9,821 nucleotides of DNA from JBCCMB01 sp039026555 (GCA_039026555.1 JBCCMB010000109.1:1-9821); one strand, 5' to 3'; numbered from the stretch's first letter, positions 1 to 7,481 are shown. Numbers and translations: made by a program. The notes: generated by a model not told the origin, from the letters alone.

Positions 1-324
1 ATGATGAACGGCATTCCTAAGGAAACCGAGATCAACGAAGCGATGGTCGCCAAATCCTTGCAGGAGCCGGTTCAGCGCATTGTGGAAGCCGTAAGAGAGG
101 CCCTGGAGGCGATGCCCCCTGAACTGGCCGCCGACATTGTGGATCGGGGCATCGTACTGACCGGCGGCGGCGCTTTGCTGCGAAATCTTGACGTTGTACT
201 GCGCGAACGCACCGGCCTGCCCGTGACGGTGGCGGATGATCCGCTAAAATGCGTTGTCCTTGGCTCCGGCAAAGTGCTGGAGGAATTGGACACGATGAAG
301 GGTGTACTTGCGCCGGAAGTGTAG
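1..324 (+). CDS. mreB: Rod-shape-determining protein MreB, C-terminal part (5' end outside window)
   Basis: This is the C-terminal third of the bacterial actin homologue MreB, a cytoplasmic ATPase that forms membrane-bound filaments and positions the lateral wall synthesis complex. The visible 107 residues contain the LQEP helix, the PPELAADI segment and the nucleotide-binding loop GIVLTGGGALLRNLD (about residues 50-64 of the fragment), followed by the PVTVADDPLKCVVLGSGKVLE block. All are typical of MreB and end at the usual C-terminus. The ATG at position 1 is almost certainly internal: a full MreB is about 345 residues, and the first visible residues (MMNGIPKE) match the middle of the family, so roughly 240 residues lie upstream. 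The stop is TAG at 322-324. mreC follows after 40 bases, so the two are probably cotranscribed. The operon promoter must lie outside the window. Confidence 0.95.
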   Translation: MMNGIPKETEINEAMVAKSLQEPVQRIVEAVREALEAMPPELAADIVDRGIVLTGGGALLRNLDVVLRERTGLPVTVADDPLKCVVLGSGKVLEELDTMKGVLAPEV

Positions 325-348
325 CGCGCATCGTTCCGACGCGATCGC

Positions 349-354
349 GAGGAG
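349..354 (+). promoter_or_regulatory. Ribosome binding site of mreC
   Basis: GAGGAG lies 10 bases ahead of the ATG at 365 and is the only good Shine-Dalgarno match in the 40-base mreB-mreC gap. It supports the 365 start. The palindrome GCGATCGC (341-348) sits directly upstream of it. Confidence 0.6.
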
Positions 355-364
355 TTAGATAGCC

Positions 365-1294
365 ATGGCGGGCGGTTTCGGCCGAAAAAAAGCGGGGGCG
401 CCGCGATTGGCGGCGCAAGCCGTTATACTCGGCCTCGCGATCGGCATGGCCGGCGTTCTCGCCATTCAAAGCTCGCCCGATGTTCGCAAATCCTTTGACG
501 GTCCGCGCGCCGGCGTTGAAGGCGCAACCGCGAAGCTGACCAGCGGCCCGGCGCGGCAGATCTCCGGCATACCATGGTGGGGCGCCGACAAACGCGCTCA
601 AGCGCGCATTGCGGAACTGGAAGCTCAAGTGCGGGCGCTCTCCTATTATCGCGAAGCGGCGCGAGCGATGTCGGAGCGCATGACCCAATATGAGCAATTA
701 TTGGATCTGGTCGGTGAAAGCCCGGAGGAGGGCGTTACAGCGCGCGTTGTCGCCGAAGCGGACGGACCCTTCGCTGCGACGCGCATCGCCAACGCCGGCG
801 CGCTGCACGGCGTGCGCGAAGGGTTCGCCGCCGTCAATGAGTACGGGTTAGTCGGACGTGTCATTCGAGTTGGCGAACAAACCTCCCGCATTTTGCTCGT
901 CACCGATTTTTCCAGCCGCATTCCCGTGATGGGAACAGTCAGCCAGGACCGCGCTTTGTTGGTCGGAGAACGCGATCGCGGGGCGAGTTTGCGCCACGCC
1001 GAAACGCCGGACCGGGTCGTGGAAGGCGAGATCTGGGTGACCTCAGGCGATGACGGCTTGCTCCCGCGCGGGTTGGAGGTTGGACGCGCCGTTCGCGATG
1101 AAACAGTGGCTGATGGCGGATGGCGGTTGGATTTGGCGATGGAGCTCGGCGGCGTGGATTTCGTGCGCCTTGCGCCGCCGCCGCAATTTGTATCGCCGGA
1201 GGCCGATCCTGCTTTGGAACGCGGTCCTGCGCCCAATACCGAAGACGCGCTCCAATCAGTGGCGGCCGCGTCGGTTCCGGCGGTGGAGCAATGA
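365..1294 (+). CDS. mreC: Rod-shape-determining protein MreC
   Basis: MreC is a bitopic inner-membrane protein whose periplasmic domain binds and activates PBP2, linking the MreB filament to peptidoglycan synthesis. The 309-residue product has a basic N-terminus (RKKAGAPR), one membrane segment at about residues 16-34, and a helical, probably coiled-coil stretch at about 76-115. A beta-rich MreC core follows, with recognisable blocks NEYGLVGRVIRVG (158-170), TDFSSRIPVMG (180-190) and GDDGLLPRGLEVG (228-240). The tail after about residue 272 is rich in Pro, Ala and Glu and probably disordered. Length and domain order are normal for the family. The GAGGAG site upstream supports the start. Its TGA stop (1292-1294) overlaps the mreD ATG (1291) in ATGA, which suggests translational coupling. 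Confidence 0.95.
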   Translation: MAGGFGRKKAGAPRLAAQAVILGLAIGMAGVLAIQSSPDVRKSFDGPRAGVEGATAKLTSGPARQISGIPWWGADKRAQARIAELEAQVRALSYYREAARAMSERMTQYEQLLDLVGESPEEGVTARVVAEADGPFAATRIANAGALHGVREGFAAVNEYGLVGRVIRVGEQTSRILLVTDFSSRIPVMGTVSQDRALLVGERDRGASLRHAETPDRVVEGEIWVTSGDDGLLPRGLEVGRAVRDETVADGGWRLDLAMELGGVDFVRLAPPPQFVSPEADPALERGPAPNTEDALQSVAAASVPAVEQ

Positions 1295-1779
1295 GCGGGG
1301 CGGACCGCATCCGCGTCGGCCTGACGGCGCTCTTGGCCATGCTGATAAGCACGCTTGGTTTGCAGCCGGCGTTTTCGGACTGGGTCTGGCCGATTGCGGG
1401 ACTTTGGGCGGCGGCGGCGTGGTCCAGCCTCGGCTTGTCGCTATGGGCGGCGGGCGTTTTGTGCGTGATGGGCCTTTTCCAAGATATCGCCTATGAAGCC
1501 CCGCTCGGCGCTTGGCCATTGGCGTTTTTGGGCGCATACAGCGTCGGCCTGGTCACGATGGCGCGAACGCCGCCAATGTCGCGGCTAACCGCTGAGGCGA
1601 TCACCGTTTTCGGCGGATTGGTTGCGGCGGCGGTCGCGTTGGCGGCGGCGAATGATCTGGCCGGCGCCGCCGCCTTCTGGCGGAATGGCATGATTGGCGA
1701 TCTCTTAATCACTGCGGCGCTTTACCCCCTCGCGCGCAACCTGTTTCCGCACGCCGAGGTTTTGGAGGCGCGTCGATGA
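1291..1779 (+). CDS. mreD: Rod-shape-determining protein MreD
   Basis: MreD is a small polytopic inner-membrane protein of the elongation complex that associates with MreC and the PBP2/RodA synthase; its biochemical role is poorly defined. The 162-residue product is almost entirely hydrophobic with about five membrane segments. It carries the one conserved family block, GLFQDIAYEAPLG (about 62-74), where the Asp in the membrane loop and the APLG turn are typical. The frame stays open far upstream (an ATG at 1120), but that part reads across mreC in another frame and looks like a shadow. ATG 1291 gives the normal MreD length and overlaps the mreC stop by four bases. A GGAG at 1285-1288 is too close for a good independent site, so coupling to mreC is likely. 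Primary sequence conservation in this family is low; context makes the call firm. Confidence 0.93.
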   Translation: MSGADRIRVGLTALLAMLISTLGLQPAFSDWVWPIAGLWAAAAWSSLGLSLWAAGVLCVMGLFQDIAYEAPLGAWPLAFLGAYSVGLVTMARTPPMSRLTAEAITVFGGLVAAAVALAAANDLAGAAAFWRNGMIGDLLITAALYPLARNLFPHAEVLEARR

Positions 1780-3731
1780 GCCGAGCCAACCGGATGAGCG
1801 GCCATCAGCGCGTATTCACCCGCCGCACAGCGGTCGCTGGGGCGGTCGGCGGCATGTTGTGGAGCGGCCTTGCGCTGCGTCTCGCGCAATTGCAGCTGAT
1901 CGAAGGCGAGGAATACGCCAGGCGTGCGGCGGAAAATCGGATTCGCTTGGACCCCGCTCCGGCCGAGCGCGGCCGTATTTTCGACCGCTTCGGACAAGAG
2001 CTCGCTAGTAATCGGCGAAATTTCTATGTCACCATCACGCCGGAAAACGTCGCCAAGGGCGGCGGCCGCATGGACGAATTGGTCAAGCGTTTGGCGACGC
2101 TGCTGCCGATCTCAAAAAGCCGGCAAGCGCGAATTTTGCGCGACGCCTCGCGTCAGGCTCGTTTTCTGCCGATCACGGTCGCGGATGATCTCACCTGGGA
2201 GGATTTTTCCCGCGTCAATGTGCATGCGCCAGAATTGACGGGTGTGGAGGCGCAGGTCGGTCAGCTTAGATCTTATCCGTTGGGCGCCGCGTTTGCACAC
2301 TCGGTCGGTTATGTCGGGCGTCCAAATGATCAAGAGATCGCAAAAGTGGTCGACGCGCTGGATGGCGACGCGGCGGCGATCCGACGCCTTTACAAACACC
2401 CGGCGACGCGGATCGGTAAAACCGGAGTGGAGTACTTCGCTGAAAACTGGCTGAAGGGCCAATCCGGATACAAGCGCGTTGAGGTAAACGCCGACGGCCG
2501 CATCCAAAGCGAATTGGACAGCTCCGACATCTCTCCGCGGCGCGGGGGGGACGTCGTCTTATCGTTTGACGCGGAGATCCAGAAATTCGCCATGCGTCGC
2601 TTTGGCGATGAGACCGGCTCGGCGGTCGTGCTTGACATAGAAAGCGGTGATATTCTTGCACTCGCGTCGAAACCCGCTCTGGATCCGAATGATTTCGTCA
2701 GCGGCATTTCCCAAGCCAATTACGACAAATTGCGCTTCCACACGGACGCGCCGCTTTATCACAAAGCCTATGACGGCACCTATCCGCCGGGCTCCACCTT
2801 CAAAATGGTCGTCGCCGCGGCCGCTTTGGAAGCTGGCGCGATGACGCCCGACGAGCGGGTCTATTGCGGCGGCAAGACTTGGTTTGGCGGCCGCTATTTT
2901 CACTGCTGGAAGCGTGAAGGCCATGGCTCAATGGATCTTCACAACGCGATCAAGAAATCCTGCGACGTCTATTTCTACGAAATGGCGCGCCGCACGGGCC
3001 CGCAGGCGATTGCGGACATGGCGCGTCGGTTCGGTCTCGGCGAGGCCTATGCTTTGGGCATGACCGGCGGTGCGCGGGGCGTTGTGCCGGATGACGCCTG
3101 GAAGCGCGCCGCACGTGGCGAGCCCTGGTATGACGGCGAAACGCTAAACTTCGGGATCGGCCAGGGCTATTTGACGGCGACGCCCCTGCAATTGGCGCTG
3201 ATGACCGCGCGCATCGCCCGCAGCGACGTCGCTGGATTGCCCAATTTGATGCTTCACGGTCCAAAGCCGCAAGTCGCCGCAACGCCTTTTGAGGCGATCG
3301 CCGAAGACGTTGCCGAGCGCCTGCGCGCCGGCATGTTCGGCGTGACCTCTGAACCGGGCGGCACGGCGCTCCGCTCTGGCGATTTGGGCCTGGGCGGGCC
3401 GCGTTTGGCTGGCAAGACGGGCACGGCGCAAGTCCGCCGCATCACAAAGGAAGAACGCGCAAGCGGCGTTCGATCGAATGAATCTCTTGAGCGACGTTTG
3501 CGCGATCACGCGCTTTTTGTCGCTTACGCGCCGACGGATAATCCGAAATACGCCTGCGCGGTGATTGTCGAGCATGGCGGCGGCGGATCGCGCGCCGCCG
3601 CGCCGGTTGCCCGCGATATTCTAGCGGAAACGCTGCGCCGCGACCCTGCGAGCAAGCCGGCGTTCTCTCCGGAAGATCCGGAACTGGCCGACATAGGCGG
3701 CGCTGGCCGCGCCAGAACAGAGCCGATCTGA
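1776..3731 (+). CDS. mrdA: Peptidoglycan DD-transpeptidase PBP2 (MrdA)
   Basis: This class B penicillin-binding protein cross-links peptidoglycan strands made by RodA during side-wall growth; it is anchored in the inner membrane and acts in the periplasm. The 651-residue product has one membrane segment at about 18-38, then the pedestal domain with ERGRIFDRFGQELASN (64-79). The transpeptidase domain carries all three motifs: STFK with nucleophile Ser340, SCD at 395-397 (PBP2 proteins use SxD here) and KTGT at 547-550. Cys364, Cys377, His383 and Cys396 could form a metal site (see findings). Residues from about 622 are a Pro- and acid-rich tail. A GGAGG at 1764-1768, seven bases ahead of the ATG, supports the start, which overlaps the mreD stop in ATGA. 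The stop overlaps the rodA start in TGATG. The N-terminus has a twin Arg (16-17) ahead of the hydrophobic stretch. Confidence 0.97.
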   Translation: MSRANRMSGHQRVFTRRTAVAGAVGGMLWSGLALRLAQLQLIEGEEYARRAAENRIRLDPAPAERGRIFDRFGQELASNRRNFYVTITPENVAKGGGRMDELVKRLATLLPISKSRQARILRDASRQARFLPITVADDLTWEDFSRVNVHAPELTGVEAQVGQLRSYPLGAAFAHSVGYVGRPNDQEIAKVVDALDGDAAAIRRLYKHPATRIGKTGVEYFAENWLKGQSGYKRVEVNADGRIQSELDSSDISPRRGGDVVLSFDAEIQKFAMRRFGDETGSAVVLDIESGDILALASKPALDPNDFVSGISQANYDKLRFHTDAPLYHKAYDGTYPPGSTFKMVVAAAALEAGAMTPDERVYCGGKTWFGGRYFHCWKREGHGSMDLHNAIKKSCDVYFYEMARRTGPQAIADMARRFGLGEAYALGMTGGARGVVPDDAWKRAARGEPWYDGETLNFGIGQGYLTATPLQLALMTARIARSDVAGLPNLMLHGPKPQVAATPFEAIAEDVAERLRAGMFGVTSEPGGTALRSGDLGLGGPRLAGKTGTAQVRRITKEERASGVRSNESLERRLRDHALFVAYAPTDNPKYACAVIVEHGGGGSRAAAPVARDILAETLRRDPASKPAFSPEDPELADIGGAGRARTEPI

Positions 3732-4861
3732 TGGCGGGCAATATTTCCTTCTCGCGCCGCCAAAACCTGGTGGAGAAGCTGACCCGATTGCCGTGGTTCA
3801 TGCTCACCACGATCATCGCTATCGCGACCTTTGGCACGGCGATCTTGGTCTCAGCGACGCATGGCGATGCGGCGAACAGTCAATTGGCGGGCGATCACGC
3901 TATTCGGTTCGTGGTCACGCTGATCTTTGCGATCGGCCTTGCTGTGACGCCGATAAGGATCTGGTCGTGGGTGGCTTACCCCGCTTATCTCGGCGCGATG
4001 GCGTTGTTAATCGGGGTTGAAGTGGCTGGCGTTGAAGCCGGCGGCGCGCAGCGTTGGTTGCAAGTCGGTCCGGTTCGCGTGCAGCCCTCAGAGCTGATGA
4101 AGATCGCGCTACTGCTCGCCTTGGCGCGCTACTACCACCGCTTCTTGGAAAAAGGGCCGGCGAGCGCCTGGGTGCATGTCGGCGCGTTCGTCATTATCGC
4201 TTGTCCGGTCGCTCTGATCCTGAAACAGCCGGATTTAGGCACGTCCTTATTGTTGGCGGCGACCGGCGGTACGGTGATTTTCTTTGCAGGCTTGTCGATG
4301 AAAGTGATCACCGCAGCGATCGGCTTGGTGGTGATCGGCGCGCCGACCGCTTATTTCTTCGCGCTCGCAGATTATCAAAAAGCGCGCGTGCAGACCTTCT
4401 TGGATCCATCGCGCGATCCGTTGGGCGCCGGCTATCAATTGCAGCAGGCGAAAATCGCCATCGGGTCGGGCGGCGTTTCGGGCAAAGGCTATATGCAGGG
4501 CACGCAAAGCCAGCTGGAATACATCCCTGAACAGCACACGGATTTCATTTTCACCATTATCGCCGAGGAGTTCGGCCTGGTGGGCGCGCTGGCGATCCTC
4601 GCTGCTTGGGGCGTGGCGCTTTGGCAGGGTCTTTTGATCGCGGCGCGGTCTGAGAACGCCTTCGGCGCGCTGGCGGCCGCGGGCGTGGTCGCCACGCTCG
4701 GCTTTTACGTTGTGGTGAATATCGGCATGGTGATGGGTCTGATGCCTGTTGTGGGCGTCCCGTTGCCGCTCATCTCCTATGGCGGCACGGCGATGCTGAC
4801 AGTCATGGTCGGCTTCGGGCTCTTGATGGCTGTACACATCCATCGCAAGGATAGTCTCTGA
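3731..4861 (+). CDS. rodA: Peptidoglycan glycosyltransferase RodA (SEDS family)
   Basis: RodA polymerises lipid II into glycan strands in the inner membrane and works as a pair with PBP2, encoded just upstream. The 376-residue product has about ten membrane segments and the characteristic SEDS blocks: QRWLQVGPVRVQPSELMKIA (107-126), LKQPDLGTS (164-172), GKGYMQGTQSQLEYIPEQHT (251-270) and VGVPLPLISYGGT (341-353). Asp271 in EQHTDFIF corresponds, by motif, to the aspartate shown to be essential in other RodA proteins. PVRVQPSELMK and the Q-SQLE-IPE-HTDF motif favour RodA over the division paralogue FtsW, and the mrdA neighbour agrees. ATG 3731 shares bases with the mrdA stop. No good Shine-Dalgarno sequence lies upstream, so translation probably depends on ribosomes finishing mrdA, which would help keep the two partners in balance. 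Confidence 0.97.
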   Translation: MAGNISFSRRQNLVEKLTRLPWFMLTTIIAIATFGTAILVSATHGDAANSQLAGDHAIRFVVTLIFAIGLAVTPIRIWSWVAYPAYLGAMALLIGVEVAGVEAGGAQRWLQVGPVRVQPSELMKIALLLALARYYHRFLEKGPASAWVHVGAFVIIACPVALILKQPDLGTSLLLAATGGTVIFFAGLSMKVITAAIGLVVIGAPTAYFFALADYQKARVQTFLDPSRDPLGAGYQLQQAKIAIGSGGVSGKGYMQGTQSQLEYIPEQHTDFIFTIIAEEFGLVGALAILAAWGVALWQGLLIAARSENAFGALAAAGVVATLGFYVVVNIGMVMGLMPVVGVPLPLISYGGTAMLTVMVGFGLLMAVHIHRKDSL

Positions 4862-4883
4862 AAATCAGGCTGAGTCGAGCGAC

Positions 4884-4914
4884 GCCCCCGCCTCATTGAG
4901 CGCGGGCCTCGAGG
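4884..4914 (+). other. Hairpin-capable spacer between rodA and the symporter gene
   Basis: In the 61-base gap after rodA, GCCCCCGC (4884-4891) can pair with GCGCGGGC (4900-4907) as an eight-position stem with one C-C mismatch and an eight-base loop. The overlapping palindrome CCTCGAGG (4907-4914) takes in the first bases of the next gene's ribosome binding site. The only T-run (4917-4920) is nine bases from the stem and short, so this does not look like a standard intrinsic terminator. It could attenuate, or modulate access to the ribosome binding site, or be chance in GC-rich DNA. Confidence 0.3.
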
Positions 4915-4916
4915 AG
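4911..4916 (+). promoter_or_regulatory. Ribosome binding site of the NSS symporter gene
   Basis: GAGGAG lies six bases ahead of ATG 4923. This good match decides the start against the in-frame TTG at 4896, which has no such site and would add only nine poorly conserved residues. Confidence 0.75.
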
Positions 4917-4922
4917 TTTTAC

Positions 4923-6380
4923 ATGGCGGGCAGCAGGGATATTTCGCGCAAAGCGGAAACTTGGGGGTCGAAATTCGGGTTCATCATGGCGGCGGTGGGG
5001 TCATCCGTCGGGCTCGGCAATTTCTGGCGCTTTCCTTATACCGCTGGCGAGAATGGCGGCGGCGCCTTCATCCTGGCCTATCTGATTTGCGTGCTGATCA
5101 TCGGCCTGCCTCTTTTGATGGCGGAATACTCGATTGGCCGGAAATCCGGGCTCTCGGCGACAGAAGGCGTGCAATATGTGGCCCGCTCGGAAGGTCGGTC
5201 AGAGAATTGGGCGATCACCGGTTGGGTCGGTTCGATGGCCGCCTTCTTTATCCTAAGCTTCTATAACGTCATTTCCGCCTGGTTGATCGCGTTTATCCCG
5301 CAGGCGTTTTCCGGCGATTTTGCGGGTTTTGCGGCCGACGCGGCGCGTCAAACCGCCGAGGCGCAGGCCTTGGATCCAAACGCGAAGGAGGTCAGCATCG
5401 CGGATGTGTCCGGCGCCAATTTCGGCGCGACCATCGGCGATACGGGCCTGATCATCTCGCTCTTATTCGTGTTTATCGCTGCGAATGCGTTCATCGTCGG
5501 CCGCGGCGTGAAGGCGGGCATTGAGCGCGTGGCGACCATCTTAATGCCGCTCTTCTTTTTGATGCTGCTGGGCGTGGTGGTGTTCGCGGTTACCATTGGC
5601 GATTTTGCAAAGACCGCCGCGTTTATATTCGAGCCCAAATGGTCGGATGTTGGTTTTAAAACCTTCCTTGCGGCGCTCGGGCAAGCCTTCTTCTCGCTTG
5701 GCGTCGGCGTTGGATTGATGATCACCTACGGGGCCTATCTTTCTAAAGACACAGACATCACGCGCTCGTCCGGCATCATCGCCGGATCGGACACAATGGT
5801 CGCTTTGATTGCAGGGTTTGCGATCTTTCCCATCGTCTTTGCGTTTGGCGGGTCCGTGGCGGCGGGACCGGGCCTGTTTTTCGTTTCCATGCCGGTGGCG
5901 TTCGGCGCCATGGATGCCGGCGCTTTGTTCGGCGGCGTCTTTTTCACCCTGGCGCTGTTCGCCGCGTTTACATCCTCGATCTCGTTGATGGAGGTGGGCG
6001 TGTCTTGGTTGGAAGAGCGCCATGGCGTGACCCGGCAAGGCGCCGCGGCGGGCTATGGCTTCGTCCTCTTCATGATCGGCGTCGCCTATGTGTTCTCGCT
6101 CGAATATCTCGACTTTATGGACTTCATGACGGAAGGCTTGCTTCTGCCCCTGGGCGGATTGCTGATGGCTGTCTTCGCGGGCTGGGTCGCGTCGCGAAAA
6201 ATGCTGACCAGCGAATTGGGCGATGGACGTGTCATGGATGTTTGGCGCTTCGCCGTGCGTTGGGTCGCGCCGATCTTTGTAAGCATCGTGTTGGTGTTCG
6301 GCTTCCTCGACAAATTGCAGGACATTTATGGTCTGCAACTGCCAGGTCTCCTGACGCCGCTATTGGGGCCGAATTCCTAG
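4923..6380 (+). CDS. Sodium-dependent transporter, neurotransmitter:sodium symporter (NSS/SNF) family
   Basis: This is a secondary transporter of the LeuT fold that imports a small substrate, in characterised bacterial members usually an amino acid, driven by the sodium gradient. The 485-residue product opens with the family signature SSVGLGNFWRFPYTAGENGG (27-46), the unwound first helix that binds sodium and substrate. Later it has the TM6 segment FFSLGVGVGLMITYGAYL (256-273) and FTSSISLMEVG (349-359), whose Thr-Ser pair aligns with the LeuT Na2 site. I count eleven membrane segments, as in many bacterial members, rather than the twelve of LeuT. A hydrophilic loop at about 130-170 separates TM3 and TM4. 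The substrate cannot be read from the sequence. It lies 61 bases after rodA on the same strand and may receive read-through transcription, but nothing ties it to wall synthesis. The TAG stop overlaps the stop of the convergent peptidase gene. Confidence 0.95.
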   Translation: MAGSRDISRKAETWGSKFGFIMAAVGSSVGLGNFWRFPYTAGENGGGAFILAYLICVLIIGLPLLMAEYSIGRKSGLSATEGVQYVARSEGRSENWAITGWVGSMAAFFILSFYNVISAWLIAFIPQAFSGDFAGFAADAARQTAEAQALDPNAKEVSIADVSGANFGATIGDTGLIISLLFVFIAANAFIVGRGVKAGIERVATILMPLFFLMLLGVVVFAVTIGDFAKTAAFIFEPKWSDVGFKTFLAALGQAFFSLGVGVGLMITYGAYLSKDTDITRSSGIIAGSDTMVALIAGFAIFPIVFAFGGSVAAGPGLFFVSMPVAFGAMDAGALFGGVFFTLALFAAFTSSISLMEVGVSWLEERHGVTRQGAAAGYGFVLFMIGVAYVFSLEYLDFMDFMTEGLLLPLGGLLMAVFAGWVASRKMLTSELGDGRVMDVWRFAVRWVAPIFVSIVLVFGFLDKLQDIYGLQLPGLLTPLLGPNS

Positions 6381-7360
6381 CGTTTCTGGGATCCAAACTG
6401 CGCGGCGAGTTTGTCGCTCGCGCGAACAAGCTCATCGACAATTCCGGGCTCTAAGCTGGAGTGGCCGGCGTCCGGAATGATAGTCAGCTCTGCGGCCGGC
6501 CACGCTTTCTTCAGCGCCCAGGCGGAGGCGAGCGGTGTGACGACGTCATAGCGGCCGTGGACGATAGCGCCGGGCAGATCGCCAAACTCACGCGCCTTGT
6601 CCAATAACCAGCCATCGCGTTCGAAAAAGCCCTTATTCACGAAGTAATGGCATTCAATGCGGGCGAACGCATCGACAAAGTCTTGTTCCTCAAATCGCGG
6701 CGGCCGCATGCCGGGCCCTCTAAACGATAAAGTCTCGCCTTCCCATTGCGCCCACGCGCGTGCGGCTTGGGCGCGCACACGGCTGTCATCGCCGGTCAGA
6801 CGTTTGTGGAAGGCGGAGAGCAAATCCCCGCGCTCTGCTTCGGGAATGGGCGCGACATAGCGGTCATACGCGTCGGGAAAGAGATTGCTCGCGCCGTTCT
6901 GGTAAAACCATTTGATCTCCGCGTCGGTGATCAGGAACACTCCACGCAATATCAGTCCCAGCGTGTGCTCGCGATGCATCGCCGCATAGGACAACGCCAG
7001 CGTCGATCCCCACGAGCCGCCAAACACCACCCATTTGTCGACCCCCAAATGCTGGCGTAACGCGTCGGTGTCCGCAACCAAATCCCAAGTTGTGTTTTGC
7101 CGCAGTTCTGAATGGGGCGTCGATCTGCCGCAGCCGCGCTGATCGTACAAAATGATGCGATACTTTGTCGGATCGAAAAAGCGCCGCATCTCCGGGCTAG
7201 AGCCGCCGCCAGGACCGCCATGCAGCCCCAAAACCGGGATTCCATCAGGCGCGCCTGATTCTTCCCAATACACTTCGTGCAGGTCTGACACGCGCAACCG
7301 GCCGGCGCGACGAGGCTCTATTCGCGGGTAAAGCCCCCGACGCGGGCGATTTACATTCAT
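6377..7360 (-). CDS. pip: Prolyl iminopeptidase (alpha/beta hydrolase, peptidase family S33)
   Basis: This predicted cytoplasmic serine peptidase removes N-terminal proline from peptides. The 327-residue product has the family layout: an N-terminal YPRIEPRRAGRLRVSDLHEVYW stretch split by no insert (11-32), the oxyanion-hole motif HGGPGGG (47-53), YDQRGCGRS (72-80), the nucleophile elbow GGSWGS with Ser116, a helical cap at about 140-240, and the remaining triad residues Asp272 (HGRYDVVTP) and His300 (PDAGHS). The HGGPGGG plus DQRGCGRS pair and the GGSWGSTLAL elbow are diagnostic for proline iminopeptidases rather than general esterases. No signal peptide is seen. The start ATG (complement of 7358-7360) lacks a strong ribosome binding site. 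The gene is divergent from the lipoprotein gene across an AT-richer spacer and convergent with the symporter gene, sharing CTAG at 6377-6380. Confidence 0.95.
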   Translation of the reverse strand: MNVNRPRRGLYPRIEPRRAGRLRVSDLHEVYWEESGAPDGIPVLGLHGGPGGGSSPEMRRFFDPTKYRIILYDQRGCGRSTPHSELRQNTTWDLVADTDALRQHLGVDKWVVFGGSWGSTLALSYAAMHREHTLGLILRGVFLITDAEIKWFYQNGASNLFPDAYDRYVAPIPEAERGDLLSAFHKRLTGDDSRVRAQAARAWAQWEGETLSFRGPGMRPPRFEEQDFVDAFARIECHYFVNKGFFERDGWLLDKAREFGDLPGAIVHGRYDVVTPLASAWALKKAWPAAELTIIPDAGHSSLEPGIVDELVRASDKLAAQFGSQKR

Positions 7361-7405
7361 GAGTGCTTCATTTATCGGCAGTTATACATGAGATAAAGGC
7401 TATCG

Positions 7406-7434
7406 TTGTAAACAAGTCGCCGTTATCATGATAT
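7406..7434 (+). promoter_or_regulatory. Possible promoter/operator region between pip and the lipoprotein gene
   Basis: The spacer 7361-7481 is visibly richer in A and T than its surroundings and must start transcription in both directions. On the + strand, TTGTAA (7406-7411) and TGATAT (7429-7434) are 17 bases apart, a weak sigma-70-like pair. The perfect ten-base palindrome TATCATGATA (7424-7433) overlaps the second element and could be an operator. If this promoter is real, transcripts start near 7441, beyond the ATG at 7428, and the lipoprotein would have to start at GTG 7482. Confidence 0.25.
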
Positions 7435-7481
7435 CAGGACATGAACGAGCGTGGGCCGCTCATATCTGGAGTAGATTTTTC

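Noticed and set aside
32..697. 221-codon open frame on the - strand across mreB and mreC
   Set aside because: It spans two well-supported genes and their gap in antisense, is Arg/Pro-rich and shows no domain.
1120..1290. Longer mreD starting at ATG 1120
   Set aside because: It would overlap mreC by more than 170 bases with a Gly/Arg/Cys-rich extension unlike MreD; ATG 1291 gives the normal length and an ATGA junction.
4896..4922. TTG start for the symporter gene
   Set aside because: It has no ribosome binding site and lies in the hairpin loop, whereas ATG 4923 has GAGGAG at six bases.
5541..6338. Long open frame on the - strand (265 codons) inside the symporter gene
   Set aside because: It is antisense to a gene with clear NSS motifs. 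Its product is a His/Gln/Arg/Asp-rich mixture, typical of a mirror of hydrophobic codons, with no recognisable domain.
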